The position numbers were made by a program, and so were the translations under genes. A stretch of 64,000 bases of DNA, taken from assembly GCA_027382625.1 (NCBI GenBank), contig JAJKFJ010022276.1, positions 1 through 64,000 on the forward strand, given 5' to 3'. Source of the stretch: Tetmemena sp. SeJ-2015 (taxonomy: Eukaryota > Ciliophora > Spirotrichea > Sporadotrichida > Oxytrichidae). This document shows positions 47,875 to 59,900 of this stretch, in pieces (the stretch's first letter is position 1; every line of letters begins with the position of its first letter). The notes under the pieces were generated by a model. The model had not been told where the DNA came from, made no database searches, and saw only the letters and a program-made list of their open reading frames with translations.

Positions 47875-48471
47875 GAGTTGCAACTTGACTCTTGAACCTA
47901 AATTAATAATGAATATGACTAAGCCCACTGCTCTCCTTTAATTTTAAGCTTTCACGTTTCTTTCTGGTAGTCAGACTTCAAAATCTTTCATCATAATTAT
48001 TTAATTTGATGTCTTCAGATATTGTTGGTGCGTAAACTAGATTTTTAGTTCATTCTAATTCAGCACATCCTATTTTTGAAGTGAGCCAGCTTGTAAACTT
48101 GCCTCTCTTTTGATTAGATAGAACAAGATATTTTGGACTTTGGCAAAAGAGAGTGAACGAGAGCGATTGTTTAATTACAACTCTAAATTTATCATTAATT
48201 GAAATATAAACTTAAATGAAAAGAAACAATTATAGTTCAGGTGTCTCTATTTTTATAATTAAAGCAATAATTGATGAACTATAAAATTCTACTCAGTTTA
48301 TAAATTCTTGTAACCTTTAATTTGTCAATAATATGTCTTGAGTTAAAAAAAAGAATTTTAAAAGTTTGTGTATTACTTCTCGCGACAAGAGTTATCATTT
48401 TTTGTTGCTGCCTTACTATCATAGAAGAAGCTTCCAACAGTGGAATCATTTGTTGAATTCAACAGACTCAT
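47815..48471 (-). CDS. small hypothetical protein
   Basis: ATG 48471 (MSLLNSTNDSTVGSFFYDSK). After an IES (about 48160-48330) the frame reads REASLQAGSLQKQDVLNQ. The C-terminus is unclear: an in-frame TGA follows MMKDFEV near 47980, while another frame stays open to 47815. Polar, no domain recognised. Confidence 0.4.
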
Positions 48472-48663
48472 TTTCACAAAATTTCCCCTATTAATTAATA
48501 AATCATTACTTTATTAAGATTATGCACTATGATACAAAAATAAATATATAATTTAAATATAACTTAATGGGAAATATTTATTAGTTAGAGAAGAATATGG
48601 GTTTGAGGATGATTAATTTTTAGAGGAATAAAATTATTTGGTCGAAATATCAAGAATTGAACA

Positions 48664-50621
48664 ATGGAAAAAACTCAGTCAATTACCCATTCTTTGGAAA
48701 CTTGCATTGATAAATTATTGAACACTTTCTTCATAGGCAAGTTGCTGCTTGGGGCTGAAGTATTAATTTATTTTATTCTTGAGATTAAAAGAAACAGGTA
48801 GCCACAGGCATTTATAAGAACTAAGGATATTTTTGGAGAGGATTGAGATTCGACTACTATTCACTATAAGACTCATCTTCCTTGTTATAGATCTAATTTT
48901 TTTTAAAATCGACGATTTTCAATAGCCGAAATAATTAGTTAGGGCATAAATTATATTTTGGACTTCTTGTGTTATCATCTTAAATAACTACTCTGCTTAT
49001 CTTAGATTAGATTTATCTATATTAAAGATGCAGACAGCTATGCTACAGATTAGAGAAAACTTCAATCTTAAATTAGTAAAACAGAGAATGATTACTTCGA
49101 AGGATTGAGCAAGTAATAAAAATAGCTTTTCTTAAAAATGATGAGGGAAGCATTAGAAATAACTAACCAGCATCTATCAGTTATCATTAAGACAGGAGTA
49201 AAGATAGCTTCTAGATAGCCAGTAGGCTTCATTTTACATGGCTATTTGGATCAATCTTAAAAAGGATTTTAATTAATTGTTATCAAGCTGTTCTCATGAG
49301 AAGTGTTGAGGAGTTTCTTTCAAAATCGATTATACAAAGCTTACCTATTCAATTAGAGATTTTTTTTTATTAAAATCATATTTTAGCCTTATTGACGATG
49401 TACTAATGGGAATAATCCGCACGTTGAAGGGTTAAGAAGAAGATGAAATCTTAGATACCTCGCGATAATCTATTCATTCACAAGATACTGATATAATGCC
49501 TTAGAGCACACGATATAAAGAGAATACTAAACTTAGGGAGCTTGAAGAGATACACTAGAATATCAAAGATGAGTTCTATCTTCTTGGCTTAAATCTAACA
49601 TTGATTCTTTAATTTTTACTCATTGATGGCTAGTCTTTTACAGATTATAGCAGTAGTAAATTCTAAGCGTAGTTCAGTTTTCTCATTTAAGTGTTTGCTG
49701 AACTAGTGAATTGCGATTACTTAAAATAAAGTGACGGCTAGGTCTTAAATTACAAGCTAGATATTGTCTTAATGCAGAGAATTGTAAAGCTTGCAAGTGC
49801 AGGACTAAAGTGCTCTTCTACAAGTTATCATTAATTTAATTATAAGTGTTAGCCTTTAGAATTAATTTTGAGAGGTTCCATCCTTTAGTTCTAGAAAATT
49901 TGAAATACTTGTAAAGATATAGAACAAATAATTAAGCCAGCAGTGAAATTTATCATTTTTATGCATCACTTCAATTTATAGTGAAATAGCTACATCAACA
50001 GGTCCTCTATCACTGAAAAACTTAAATAGAATTGAGCTAGCTATTCTTGAATATAAACTTAATGCATAGCTCAAGATATAAACTAATACTCAAGAAGAAA
50101 GTAACCATGATTCCCTAAATATTGAAACCATTTACAAAATTACTTTCCAGTAGAATCTTCTTGTTATTTACAAGCAGCTGCACTTTTAATCTTTTCCTTA
50201 TCACAGAGGTAAAACTAGCCAGAATAGATTAATTTTAAATTTTATAAGAGCCCTCGAATCTTGTAGATATAGATTATTCCTACAAAGGTACCTAAAGCCA
50301 AACCCTCTGAGAGCTTCAAAATAGGAGATGTTCTAAAATTCACACCCTAAACAAATCCTGAGGGTTAAGTTTAGTGACGCCATTCTAAGACTAAAATCTT
50401 GGATAAGAAGTAGCGTATGCTGCTAAATTTTTTTAAAAAACTTAGTATTTTAAAATTTAAATTAAAGATCTAACATTTTATTCATTTAGAGAAGTAAATT
50501 AAATATATAATAAAAAACCTTTTAGACAATCAAAGGTTCTTGCGTGTTATAATGTTAAACTTGGGGAAAAGCTATACAGCCACTCCCGTGTTAAACAGTC
50601 AAACAAATTAAGTCAAACTGA
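48664..50621 (+). CDS. hypothetical helical protein
   Basis: ATG 48664 (MEKTQSITHSLETCIDKLL). Blocks: DADSYATDQRKLQSQISKTE, ALEITNQHLSVIIKTGVKI with PVGFILHGYLDQSQKG, then a long block IDDVLMGIIRTLKGQEEDE, LGLNLTLILQFLLIDGQSF, FLIQVFAELVNCDYLKQ, and a C-terminal block GPLSLKNLNRIELAILEYKL, LILNFIRALESCRYRLFLQ, VKFSDAILRLKSWIRSS. IESs lie near 48840-49020, 49290-49380 and 49880-49990. The real stop may lie before 50621, since the last part is AT-rich read-through. Mostly alpha-helical by composition; family unknown. Confidence 0.5.
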
Positions 50622-50634
50622 AGTTTGAACGATG

Positions 50635-51936
50635 TCATTAGCTTTCGTAGCTTAGGTCATCACACTAATTGCCAATCTTCATCGTCGTCCTGGGAGTCAT
50701 TTTTCTTCTTCCTTTGAACCATGGTTATTCGTCTGGGGGTCTGGTTAGTTTCTGTTTGTATAGGTCTCTGAATCTCCCCCCAATTGCGTTTGGGGAGATC
50801 AGTTATCTCATCCATTTAGTCAAGTTTTCTTCAACTGGGTCAAAGTCGTTGGCTATCTTGAGGATTCTTTCAGCCATGGAATCCTGGGTAATTTCCACTA
50901 AAATTGGCAAGTTGGAGGAGGCCTGGATGGTTTGATAAGGACTTTTATTGGTATGGTTCTAATACATAAAAGAAGGAAAGTTTTAAATATCTCTATTACC
51001 TCTGGGGGTTAGTTCAGGTTGTTATTGTCAATGTTGTTTTAGAGCCAAAATTTTAGGAGGGAAGGTTCATGATTGGGTAGTGGATAGGTCCAATCTTTTT
51101 TTATTAGAACTATGTGAGTTCATTATTCTTCTAATTATAGGCTGATTCCTACCATTTTTCTGTTAAAGGTATTCTGGTTGGTACCATTTGAGATATTTTC
51201 CTTCTTCTGGCTACAGGTTTATTTTCGTTTTCAAGATCCTAGCTGAGTTTTTCTATCACCTTGTCCACTTTTCCTTTCTTGAAGAACTGGGTGATTTTTG
51301 ATTGTTACTTTTCTTCCGCGTAGACTACCTTATTGGGGTTTCCCTTTGGTTGTGTGAGGTCTACCATCTATTATTTAATATCAGAGATGCTTGATTAAAG
51401 TTAATTTAAAAATTAAATTCGATTGATTAAACTTTATATTTAATAGGTTAACCCGTCGTGACGTGGCATTAAAGATAATGCGTCACATTATAAGTTTATT
51501 TCTAAACTTTAATTGATAGATTCACCCTTTTTATATTAATTTGTGGTTAGGGTTTCTTATTAAATAGGGTTGCTCGAATCTTAATGGGGGTTTAAAGGGC
51601 CACTGGCTTTTGGTTGGTATTGTTCAAAGTGGGTCTTGTCTCTGAGTTTGCCAGCTCGGATTAGGATTTCAACGATTCCAAGATTGTATTCTTGCGACCG
51701 GGATTAGTTTGAAGATCCCTATTCATTTTAGATTAGTTTAGAATATATCAAGAGTTAGGTATCTTAAATAGCTTTCCTGAATGAGCTAAATGTTAGAAGT
51801 AGAGAGATCCCTTTGATTAGGATGTTGTTTTATCTGTGGGAAAGTTAGATTCCCTTGGAGGGGATCTCTTGATTGCTTTGTGTAAGCTTTCTAATGATTT
51901 AGTCAGGGTATTAGCTTGAGGGAAGAAGTTCAGCAT
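50635..51936 (-). CDS. hypothetical protein with PIP-box-like motif
   Basis: Minus-strand coding blocks in DNA that is less AT-rich than its surroundings. They read MLNFFPQANTLTKSLESLHK (from 51936), MNRDLQTNPGRKNTILESLK (about 51700), and MVDLTQPKGNPNKVVYAEEK (from about 51370). The last continues into QSKITQFFKKGKV, which fits the PCNA-interacting consensus Q-x-x-I-x-x-F-F followed by basic residues. Then come ENENKPVARRRKISQMVPTR, TIQASSNLPILVEITQDSM, and FDPVEENLTKWMRQLISPNA, ending at TGA 50635-50637. Frame changes near 51500 and 51030 imply IESs. It may be one replication/repair-linked gene or two adjacent genes; a mobile-element protein is also possible. Confidence 0.45.
51458..51486. 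repeat. imperfect hairpin GTGACG..CGTCAC
   Basis: Arms GTGACG (51458-51463) plus CATTA (51467-51471) pair with TAATG plus CGTCAC (51476-51486), with a 3-nt bulge and a 4-nt loop. It lies between the coding blocks of the PIP-box gene, in a probable IES. Confidence 0.7.
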
Positions 51937-52056
51937 TTGGATATGATTGGAATGATGTTGTTTTCAAGTTTTGGAGAACCATTTGCTTGTGTATTGGTTT
52001 AATGGTCTGGGAAAGTTATTAACTTTCTAATTTAATAATATAGAATATATGCTTAA

Positions 52057-53129
52057 ATGACGACAAATCATAGCTCTTGGTAAATCTAAACAAGCCTGAG
52101 GATACTCAATTCGTTAAAGAAATTAATATCAAACTAGACAGCAAGCACTAAAGTGCTAATTTGAGTTATCAGAATGACTTCATTTTTCAAACAGTGTCAG
52201 TTCCTTTGCAAAGCTCAAAATAATATCATATTTATAATTTACTCTGTCTACTACAAGATAGAGAAGGGAGATGTATTTTATCTAGTCTCGGTAAATAACT
52301 ACTTTGTGGTCACTGAATTAAATGAGAGAATGGACATGGTATAAAACCAATTCACTCATATATCTTAATCACAAAGCAATTAATTCTCATTTTAATCATC
52401 ATACAATCAATCCTTTTAAATGATTTAATGACAAGAAACTCATATATCCAAGAGGCAAACTTAGAAAATATCTGATATAAAAGTTCAATCAAATTGGAAA
52501 TGGAGAGACTGAAAATGATGGATTGAAATATTTTCTAAAGAAAGGGCTGAACCTTTATGATTCCTCTATATTAAGATATTTAAATTTGTGATTCAGAATA
52601 GAATGAACCAGAAATCTAGAGGAGAGAAAGCACCGAATTACTAGATTAAAGGGCTTTTGTTTCTTTGAAAATGTGTGGCCAGGATAGAGAGAAAGCGCTC
52701 TCAAACTTTCCTAACCCCGAAATTATAAAAGTTTCCCAAGACGTGATTAGAATAGGAAGAGAGAATGATAAGTACAAGAACGATATAATCCTTAAACATT
52801 AATGACTTTATATTTTGAGATATATCTTTCAGAGTTGATAATCAAAAGATTAGTTCAAAGCACTGTTCACTCTAACACTTAGAAGGAAGAGGTTGGTTTC
52901 TGGTAGACGAAGGCTCTAAATATGGAACATTCATGTTGACTTGTAAGAATTCAGACCTTGGCCAGCCAAATTAAGCGTCAGAAAGTGATAACTTAGCCCA
53001 CAATAACCACAGTGAATTCAAAAAAATTATTTAAACAGATTATCAATTTTTCAATTCTTTCAGGTATATGATGGTATGGAATTCACCTCAGGTGCATATT
53101 CTTTCAAAGTTGGACTAGTTACTGAATGA
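52057..53129 (+). CDS. FHA-domain protein
   Basis: Candidate ATG 52057 (start uncertain because the frame changes just downstream). The N-terminal block reads KPEDTQFVKEINIKLDSK and SYQNDFIFQTVSVPLQ. The FHA domain starts at SQDVIRIGRENDKYKNDIIL (Gly-Arg of strand 3), then RVDNQKISSKHCSLQHLEG (Ser and His contacting the phosphothreonine), then GWFLVDEGSKYGTFM (equivalent of D..S.NGT). The last exon or MDS, VYDGMEFTSGAYSFKVGL, completes the fold; TGA 53127-53129. FHA domains bind phosphothreonine peptides in signalling and DNA-damage pathways. IESs or an intron lie near 52310-52650, 52800 and 53030. Confidence 0.75.
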
Positions 53130-53316
53130 ATATTAATTGCTAGCAATTTTATTATCTCGTTTTAATTTGTCTTAACATGTGAGAGGGAGGGTGAAAGTAG
53201 AATCACTAATTGACTGATTCTAATTCGAAAATATTAAATTTTGAAACATTATAATACCTCAAATCCTCAAGCAACATCACACATACATTAATGCCATATT
53301 TTATTGAGTTTAATCA

Positions 53317-56300
53317 ATGAACGACAATTCTTTTGAGATGATGCGGCTGCCAAACAAAGATAAAGCAGCTAAAAACTGAATCATTTCATAATCTCTACTT
53401 TTTTAATTCCATTTTAAAACTAAAAGAAACTCAATAACATTCCATTTAACTTGAAGGACTTTGCAAAGTCTCGCCTACTGCACGATGCTCTTTCCTCTAT
53501 TAAAAGTAGAAGCACACTTTCGCCTGAGTACTTGATCCTAGTGGTGGACGACCACGCTTCTCAAGTTATCTCTGCCTACTGCTCCTAGTTCGATCTGATG
53601 GAGTTCGGAGCAGTTTACCAATTAGAAAAAATCACCATGGAGAGAAAGAGATATCCTTGCTCTGATGTTATCTACCTAGTTGAACTTAAATATAATCCAA
53701 CTCTTAATCCTCTCTTTGCCTTTTTAATAACCGAGTCCTTCCTCAATGGCAAAGATAGCTGGCGATTTCCCAGAGGAGGATAAGTTTTCTTACGACTAGT
53801 ACGGCCATGTGCATCTGTGCTTTTTGACTACTGTGCCTGATGAATAACTTGCCACTCTCATCCGCACTCCAAAACTCGTCAATAAGGTTAAGACTTTCTA
53901 TGAGATCAACTTAGACTTGCTAATTCAAAAACTTTAATAGAAATTTATTCAATTTTACGACTTCACCGTGTGGCAAGACAATATTTACAAAATTAGTATA
54001 AAGTAGAACTCACTTAGCAAATTGATTAATCCTGACAAGAAATCTAAGCTCCTTATTGAGGAACTGTCGCATAAGTTGTTCTCTCTATGCGCTGTGATGA
54101 ATGAGCGACCTTACATCTAGTACCAATCTGACTCCTTACTCTGTGAAGAGGTTGCTCTCACACATAATTTTTTTTCTTTTAAAATTTGCTCTGAATGTGT
54201 ATAAAAAACTGGAGTACTTGTACAATTATAGTTTAGGAGGTGCAAGTAATGGGGACGGCCATTATCAGATTTAAGCTCATTTTCCAAGTATTTTTATTTA
54301 ATAGTTTAAATTTTTCACTCGAGAGCCACGTGGCACCCTGTTGATTTTGGACAGAACAATCGATCTAATATCACCCCTTGTGCATGACTATTACTACTAG
54401 TCAATTCTGTTTGACTACCTCAAGATTCCAGAGAATTGCTGCCTCGATGAGGTCATTCCCAGAGAAGAGTCCAAGGAATAACAGTAAGCCGCCTCTGCCC
54501 AATCAAAAATTGGTTTATAAATTCTCCTTCAAAAATTTATTATCAAAACGCCTCAGTGAGGAGGATGAGGTGTGGTAGAAATATAAGAGCCTACACATCG
54601 CAGAGACGGTGGTTGGCTTAGAAGACGAAGTTAAATAGCTTCTCAAGGATTAACAATACATGGCCAACATTAATAAGAAGGAGGAAATGAGCAGCGCAGA
54701 GATGCAATAGATTCTTAGGATGGTCCCGGACTTTCAAAAACGAACCGCTTAGGCTGCCATTCACAAGGACTTAGCTTAGCAGACTATAAATATAATGCAA
54801 AACCCTAATCTTAACATCATGAATTATTATAATTTCATAAATAAGGGTTTCATAATTAAAATTTAAAGAAGCTGATAGAATTCGAGCAGAGTCTTATCTC
54901 AGGGATGGATGACTAAGGGCAACCCGATGTCAGATAACACTGCTGCTAAGGAACTTACCAAATTAGTTAAATAGCTTGGGAGGCCTGAGGATAAACTAAG
55001 ACTTCTATCCATATATCTTCTCTGCTACTCTCTTTCAACCAATAAACTAACCCAAATTGGAATTATTTATCTTCCCGATGCTGATTTCAAAACTCTTTGC
55101 TCTCTTGTAAGCACCCCCGAGGAGAAAAACCTACTGAAATTGGTAAGAGACTATAACAAGGAAGAAATTCCTAAGAAGCCCAAACGTACCCAGTCCATAC
55201 TTTCACAATCCGAATTTAATGAGTACAAGAGGAAGTATGTCCACGAAATCTAAGAGCAATATGACATACTTAGAACAGTGCCTAGAGTGGCCAAAATAGC
55301 TAAAGATGCTTTGTAAAAGTAACTTGATACTAAGCAGTTCAGCTACGCTGGAGATGAAAGACAACCAAACTCTAACAGGGAACGCAACCCTGCTGTTAAC
55401 AAGTGGCAGAAGTTAGACAAAGATGGAGATGATGAGTTTAATGAGTATTTTAATTGAGCGACTGATTATAGCAGTGATAGGAGGACTCAGTCACTATGAG
55501 CTCTGCTGTCTTGCCAACCTAGAGAAAGTGAGTGGTACTCACAATCTGATAGTTGGTTCAACTTAGATCATCACTGCCCAAGACTTCATCGACAGCCTGG
55601 TGCCTCAACGCAGGAAAGAGGAGAAAAAGGCAAAGAGAGGGAGAGCAAACAGCAGCGATGAGGATAAGGGAAACGATGATGACGAAGATGAAGAGGCCAA
55701 AAGAGAAATGGAGAGAGTCAGGAACAAAAGACAGCAAGTCAAGTAGAAGAAAGCCTAGCCAGCTTAACGCAACATTAGAGGTAAGAACAGAGGAGGAGAC
55801 TCAGACGATGAAGACAACAATGGCAGTAATAATGTTAAGGGGAGGAATGTAAGCTCTAATAATCGAGGTGAAGTCGATAGTGATGAAGAAGCGGGGAAAA
55901 AGAAAGGCAAGTTCTTTGGAAAAGGAGGAGCCAAGAAAGGAAAAGAGTTATCATATATTGATGAATGAATATATGTGGGCATGTATTTCAAGAGATGATT
56001 GACTTGGAGGATGTGAAGATAGAAGACAAGACAGACGATAGTGATGAGGAGAATTAAAAGAGAAATAGAATGAAGATGTCTTCCAAAGGAGTTAAGTCAG
56101 CCAAGGGAAAACAATAGCCCACCAATAACAATACAAATTATATCATACTAGTTTATCTTACAGGATGATTTACTATAAATGCATCTGAAGATGATAGCAG
56201 CGACGCGAAGAGTACAAACACCAAGAGGACAGCAAAATCAAAGAATGTTAAACCCAAAAGGCAACAACAGCAAGACAGCGATGATGAATAAGATTCCGAT

Positions 56301-56414
56301 GATGGCAGATCTAGAAAAGTCGACAAAAATAAGAAGGCAAGTAAGAGGAATAACATTGAGAGTGATAGCGATGATGAAGAGAACTAAAAGAAAAATTCAA
56401 AGAGAAGAAAATGA
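53317..56414 (+). CDS. Sec1/Munc18 (SM) protein with long charged tail
   Basis: ATG 53317 (MNDNSFEMMRLPNKDKAAK). The SM domain follows: KDFAKSRLLHDALSSIKSRS, EYLILVVDDHASQVISAYC, DVIYLVELKYNPTLNPL, GHVHLCFLTTVPDEQLATL, ELSHKLFSLCAVMNERPYIQ, PRGTLLILDRTIDLISPLVH, YKSLHIAETVVGLEDEVKQL, AEMQQILRMVPDFQKRTA, KLRLLSIYLLCYSLSTNKL, and the closing IAVIGGLSHYELCCLANL with NLIVGSTQIITAQDFI. SM proteins clasp syntaxins and drive SNARE-mediated fusion. Here the frame does not stop at the usual C-terminus but runs on for well over 200 residues of Lys/Arg/Asp/Glu/Ser (for example DDDEDEEAKREMERVRNK) to TGA 56412-56414. Two IESs in the tail read through cleanly, so the tail is genuine. Confidence 0.9.
53378..53421. 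other. putative IES, pointer AAAACT
   Basis: AAAACT at 53372-53377 and 53416-53421, equal phase. Removal joins DKAAKN to QKKLNNIPFNLKDFAK. Confidence 0.75.
55962..56002. other. putative IES, pointer ATTGA
   Basis: ATTGA at 55957-55961 and 55998-56002, equal phase. The insert carries TGA codons; removal joins KELSYID to LEDVKIEDKTDD. Confidence 0.75.
56139..56180. other. putative IES, pointer AAAT
   Basis: AAAT at 56135-56138 and 56177-56180, equal phase. Removal joins PTNNNTN to ASEDDSSDAKST. Confidence 0.7.
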
Positions 56415-56979
56415 CAAAATTATTCTCGGATTGTCTAATTACCTGATTTGGAATATATATCTGTAACTTGCTTTAAATGAGTTTGAAAGTTATCCTTTAA
56501 GACCTCTAATGTTCAAATTTATCTTTTCATCACATCTCCAACCTAACTTCATAAGTATTAGCCAAACTTTTCTAATCAATTCTCTCAATTTCTTAAGTTC
56601 TGTTGTGTGTGCTAGTCATTGTTTGTAATATGTTTTCTAGGCCAACTAAATAACTGAAGAGAATAATAATTATCGTTGTTAGATTATATAATTTAAATTT
56701 GAATAAAAACAGAGAGTTCTCTGCTCGCTCAATCACTCACTCGTTGTATACTGTAATTACGCTTTCTCTCTTATCTAAGCCTGACCTTAATTAAATAGTG
56801 CACTACTTAGAGAGTCGAAAACAAACTCTAATCATCATTAACAGCGATTGTAAAATTTCACCAGAGTGAACGAAGGTCCCTCTAATTAATTAACAAAGAA
56901 TTAATAAAATAAAATCAACTATTCCTCCTTATAAGATTTACTCTTTATTCTTGCATCAAAAGGGTCGTTAACAACTAAA
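56415..56979. other. AT-rich intergenic
   Basis: Spacer between two plus-strand genes. Nothing recognised. Confidence 0.4.
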
Positions 56980-59900
56980 ATGAAGAAATAGTAAAGTTCG
57001 AAAGCATTCAACTCAGCTACCCTTGCCTCCTCTAATCACTCACATACGTATTGGAATTTAAATTTTTAGAAGTGCTTTAAATACAAAGTCTAACGGCAAC
57101 TTGACAGGGGCTGCAGTGATTCAGACTCAAGTAACCAGTGGTGTAATTCAAGGTGGGACAGGGTTCCACGGTCATTCAGGGATGGGATATGCTGCTCATC
57201 CTCCTCATCATCAATAGGTGTATTCGACTTTTCAACCGATAACTATGTATGCTCAGTACACTCCTTCCGAGGTCTTCGATTTGCGATGTGAGTTCGATGT
57301 TCCCCGTTTTCTGGATCTTAATTAGCTGGATTAGATAATTGAGTCGCAAGAGGAATACTTACTAATGGGCGGCTTTGACGTAGAGTTACAACATTACAGG
57401 CAGACATCCCAAGAGGAAGAATTCTTTCAGTGGTTTATTTATCTACTCAATCTATAAAGGTGATGTGTGCTTGATTATTTGAGGTTCTAAGTTCCACATG
57501 ACTTTAAAGTTCCGAGAAGATAACCCAGAGTTACCAAAGAACAGGCCCTAAAGTTCCAATTTCATAGCGCTACCTCAAAGAGCAACTCCCTCCAAACAAG
57601 TGCCTAACAGCACCCTCGCAGGGCTCAGCAAGCGGCTAACTACAATTAGACAAGCAGCTCAGCGAATACTAAGCACTAGAGATAGAGAGTTATTAATTGT
57701 TAGATGTTAAGATTAAATGATAGACATCACAGATACGCTAAGAATAGGTGGTATCTATGCAGCCGAAACAGGATATGGTTAATAATTCAAACGCTCATAA
57801 AACCCCCTCGACTTATCAACAACATAAGAATGATTAATCTTCAATAGGAAATTAAGAAACTCTCTAGACTAGTGAGGATAATCTCATTGAGATTCAGACA
57901 CTCCCACCATCAGACAAGTAACTTCATTTAAAAACAAGGAATCTAATTTAGCATCGTTATTTTTCATTAGAAGAAGTTATCTTAGGGATCGAGCTGTGCT
58001 AATACAACATCTACCCCTCAGCACAATTAGTCCCTGCAGCCCTCATGCCTTCAGCATGCTAGCAATATCTCCACCCTATCCTAAAAATCTCATAGTCAAA
58101 GCACTAACACCTCCTAAGCCCCACCCCCACATCCCCCCTCGAAACTGAATCCTTAATCTATTGACAAGCACGCAAGGAAACAATCAACTCTAGACCTTCA
58201 TGGTAATTAAACAGCAAGAAATTATGACAGTTAGAAAAAAGAAAAGCCCCTAATTAGGCCTGTCACCGGAAACAGTAGCACAAGTAAGAAACACAGCTCT
58301 GTGAAAAAAGGTCAAGCTAGAGCAGGTATGAATGCTACGAGCTCTTTTACTGATAAAGTCACTCAGGAGGTTTTCAATGCTAAGCAAAGGAACTCGAGGA
58401 ATTAACTTAAGAGAACCCAATCTCAGGTAATGTAAAACGGTAGCAAGAAATTAGGCCACAACTCGAGTAGTAAAAGCATTGATCTCAATCTTAACAGCAT
58501 TTATTAATTATAAGACGCAACTATTTTTAATTTGAGCACATCCCAACTCGTCGGACTTTCATCTCATGCTCTAGAGAAGAATCAAACTCTAAGAGAAAGC
58601 AAGCCTGCGTTCCCTGCAAGCAGCCAAAGTATTGAGAATGTAATGATCGACTTGACTTGTTCCACTCACACAGATAACTCAATCACTCCCTCAACTGCGC
58701 CTTAGGGCTAACCAGTCTATAGCTTATACAAGTCCGACTAGCAATAGATTATAGCACAGAAGATCATGAACATTAAGCAGACGATCTCAGCTAAATCTCC
58801 CTCGCATTCTAAGCACCCATCTACTGTAGTCTAGCAAGCAAGTGCTTCTCCTCAAACCAAGCTTATTTAACACCTGAAATCTAACTCGGTAATTTCAGGG
58901 TCATTTACCACAAGAGAGAGACTGCCCTCTCATCATACTAGAGCAGCCACTGCTCATCAAAACTTGTTAAATAAGCAATAAAAGAGCTAGATAAGTGCTA
59001 CCAATATCAATCATCAACGCAGTAAGTCCAGAGCTACTCCTCTTAACGGCAAATAAACGAGCTCTAATTAGGATCTCAGAGTGAATTTAAATATAAACAA
59101 CGCTCATCATCAGACCTCATCATTCGTTTCTAATACCACTGCATGCGTTAATCAGCCACAGAGTCTGATTGCTGCTTCAGTAGACTTTATTCAGTAAAAC
59201 AAGGAGAGAGTTATTTTCAAAATGATGACATGTATATTTGATGAAACTATCTTTTATAAGTTAAGAAGATTTCGGCGAATTCAAAGAGCAGGAAGTTGAG
59301 TACTTGCATCCCCACTGGCTAGACTAGCATGGGTAGCTTTGTTGTGTAGTCAGGCCCTTAGATCTAATTTGGCTGCGGTATCTCTGAGATTCAAATAAAC
59401 CAAGCGAACTTCAAAGGCACACAAGCTGTTCATCCCTCAAACTTTTTTAATTAGAGCGTTAAGCTCGAAGAAATAAATCAGCCAAAAATATTTAAGTTTA
59501 TTCTACTTTTGATATATGTATATTCATCTTTTAATCCAAAAGGATTGCAGAGCAACAAAAGTCTCTCTAGTTTAACTAAGATGAAGAGACCAAGCTAAAA
59601 TCAGCAACAGCAGTTTTCTCAACTCAAATCGCATCAGTATGCTAAGCAATCACAGACAAGGCTTAAAACTCAAAGATTATTATAATCTAAGAGCTCAAAA
59701 GCATATTTATTATAAAGAGGAGTGAAAGAAAGTGGCAAGACTGATAACACTACATTGCTGGAGAATTTAAGTGCAGTCATCAATGAGCCACAAAGTGTAA
59801 AGAGAAAGCGCAATGCGAGAGTTAATTCAATGGTGATGTGGGGAGGAGCAGCCACTCAGAGTGCTACACAGATAGCTCATGGATTAAACTCAAGTATATT

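Noticed and set aside
50669..50935. 88-codon plus-strand reading
   Set aside because: Antisense of the PIP-box gene's C-terminal block, which has better composition and connects to neighbouring blocks.
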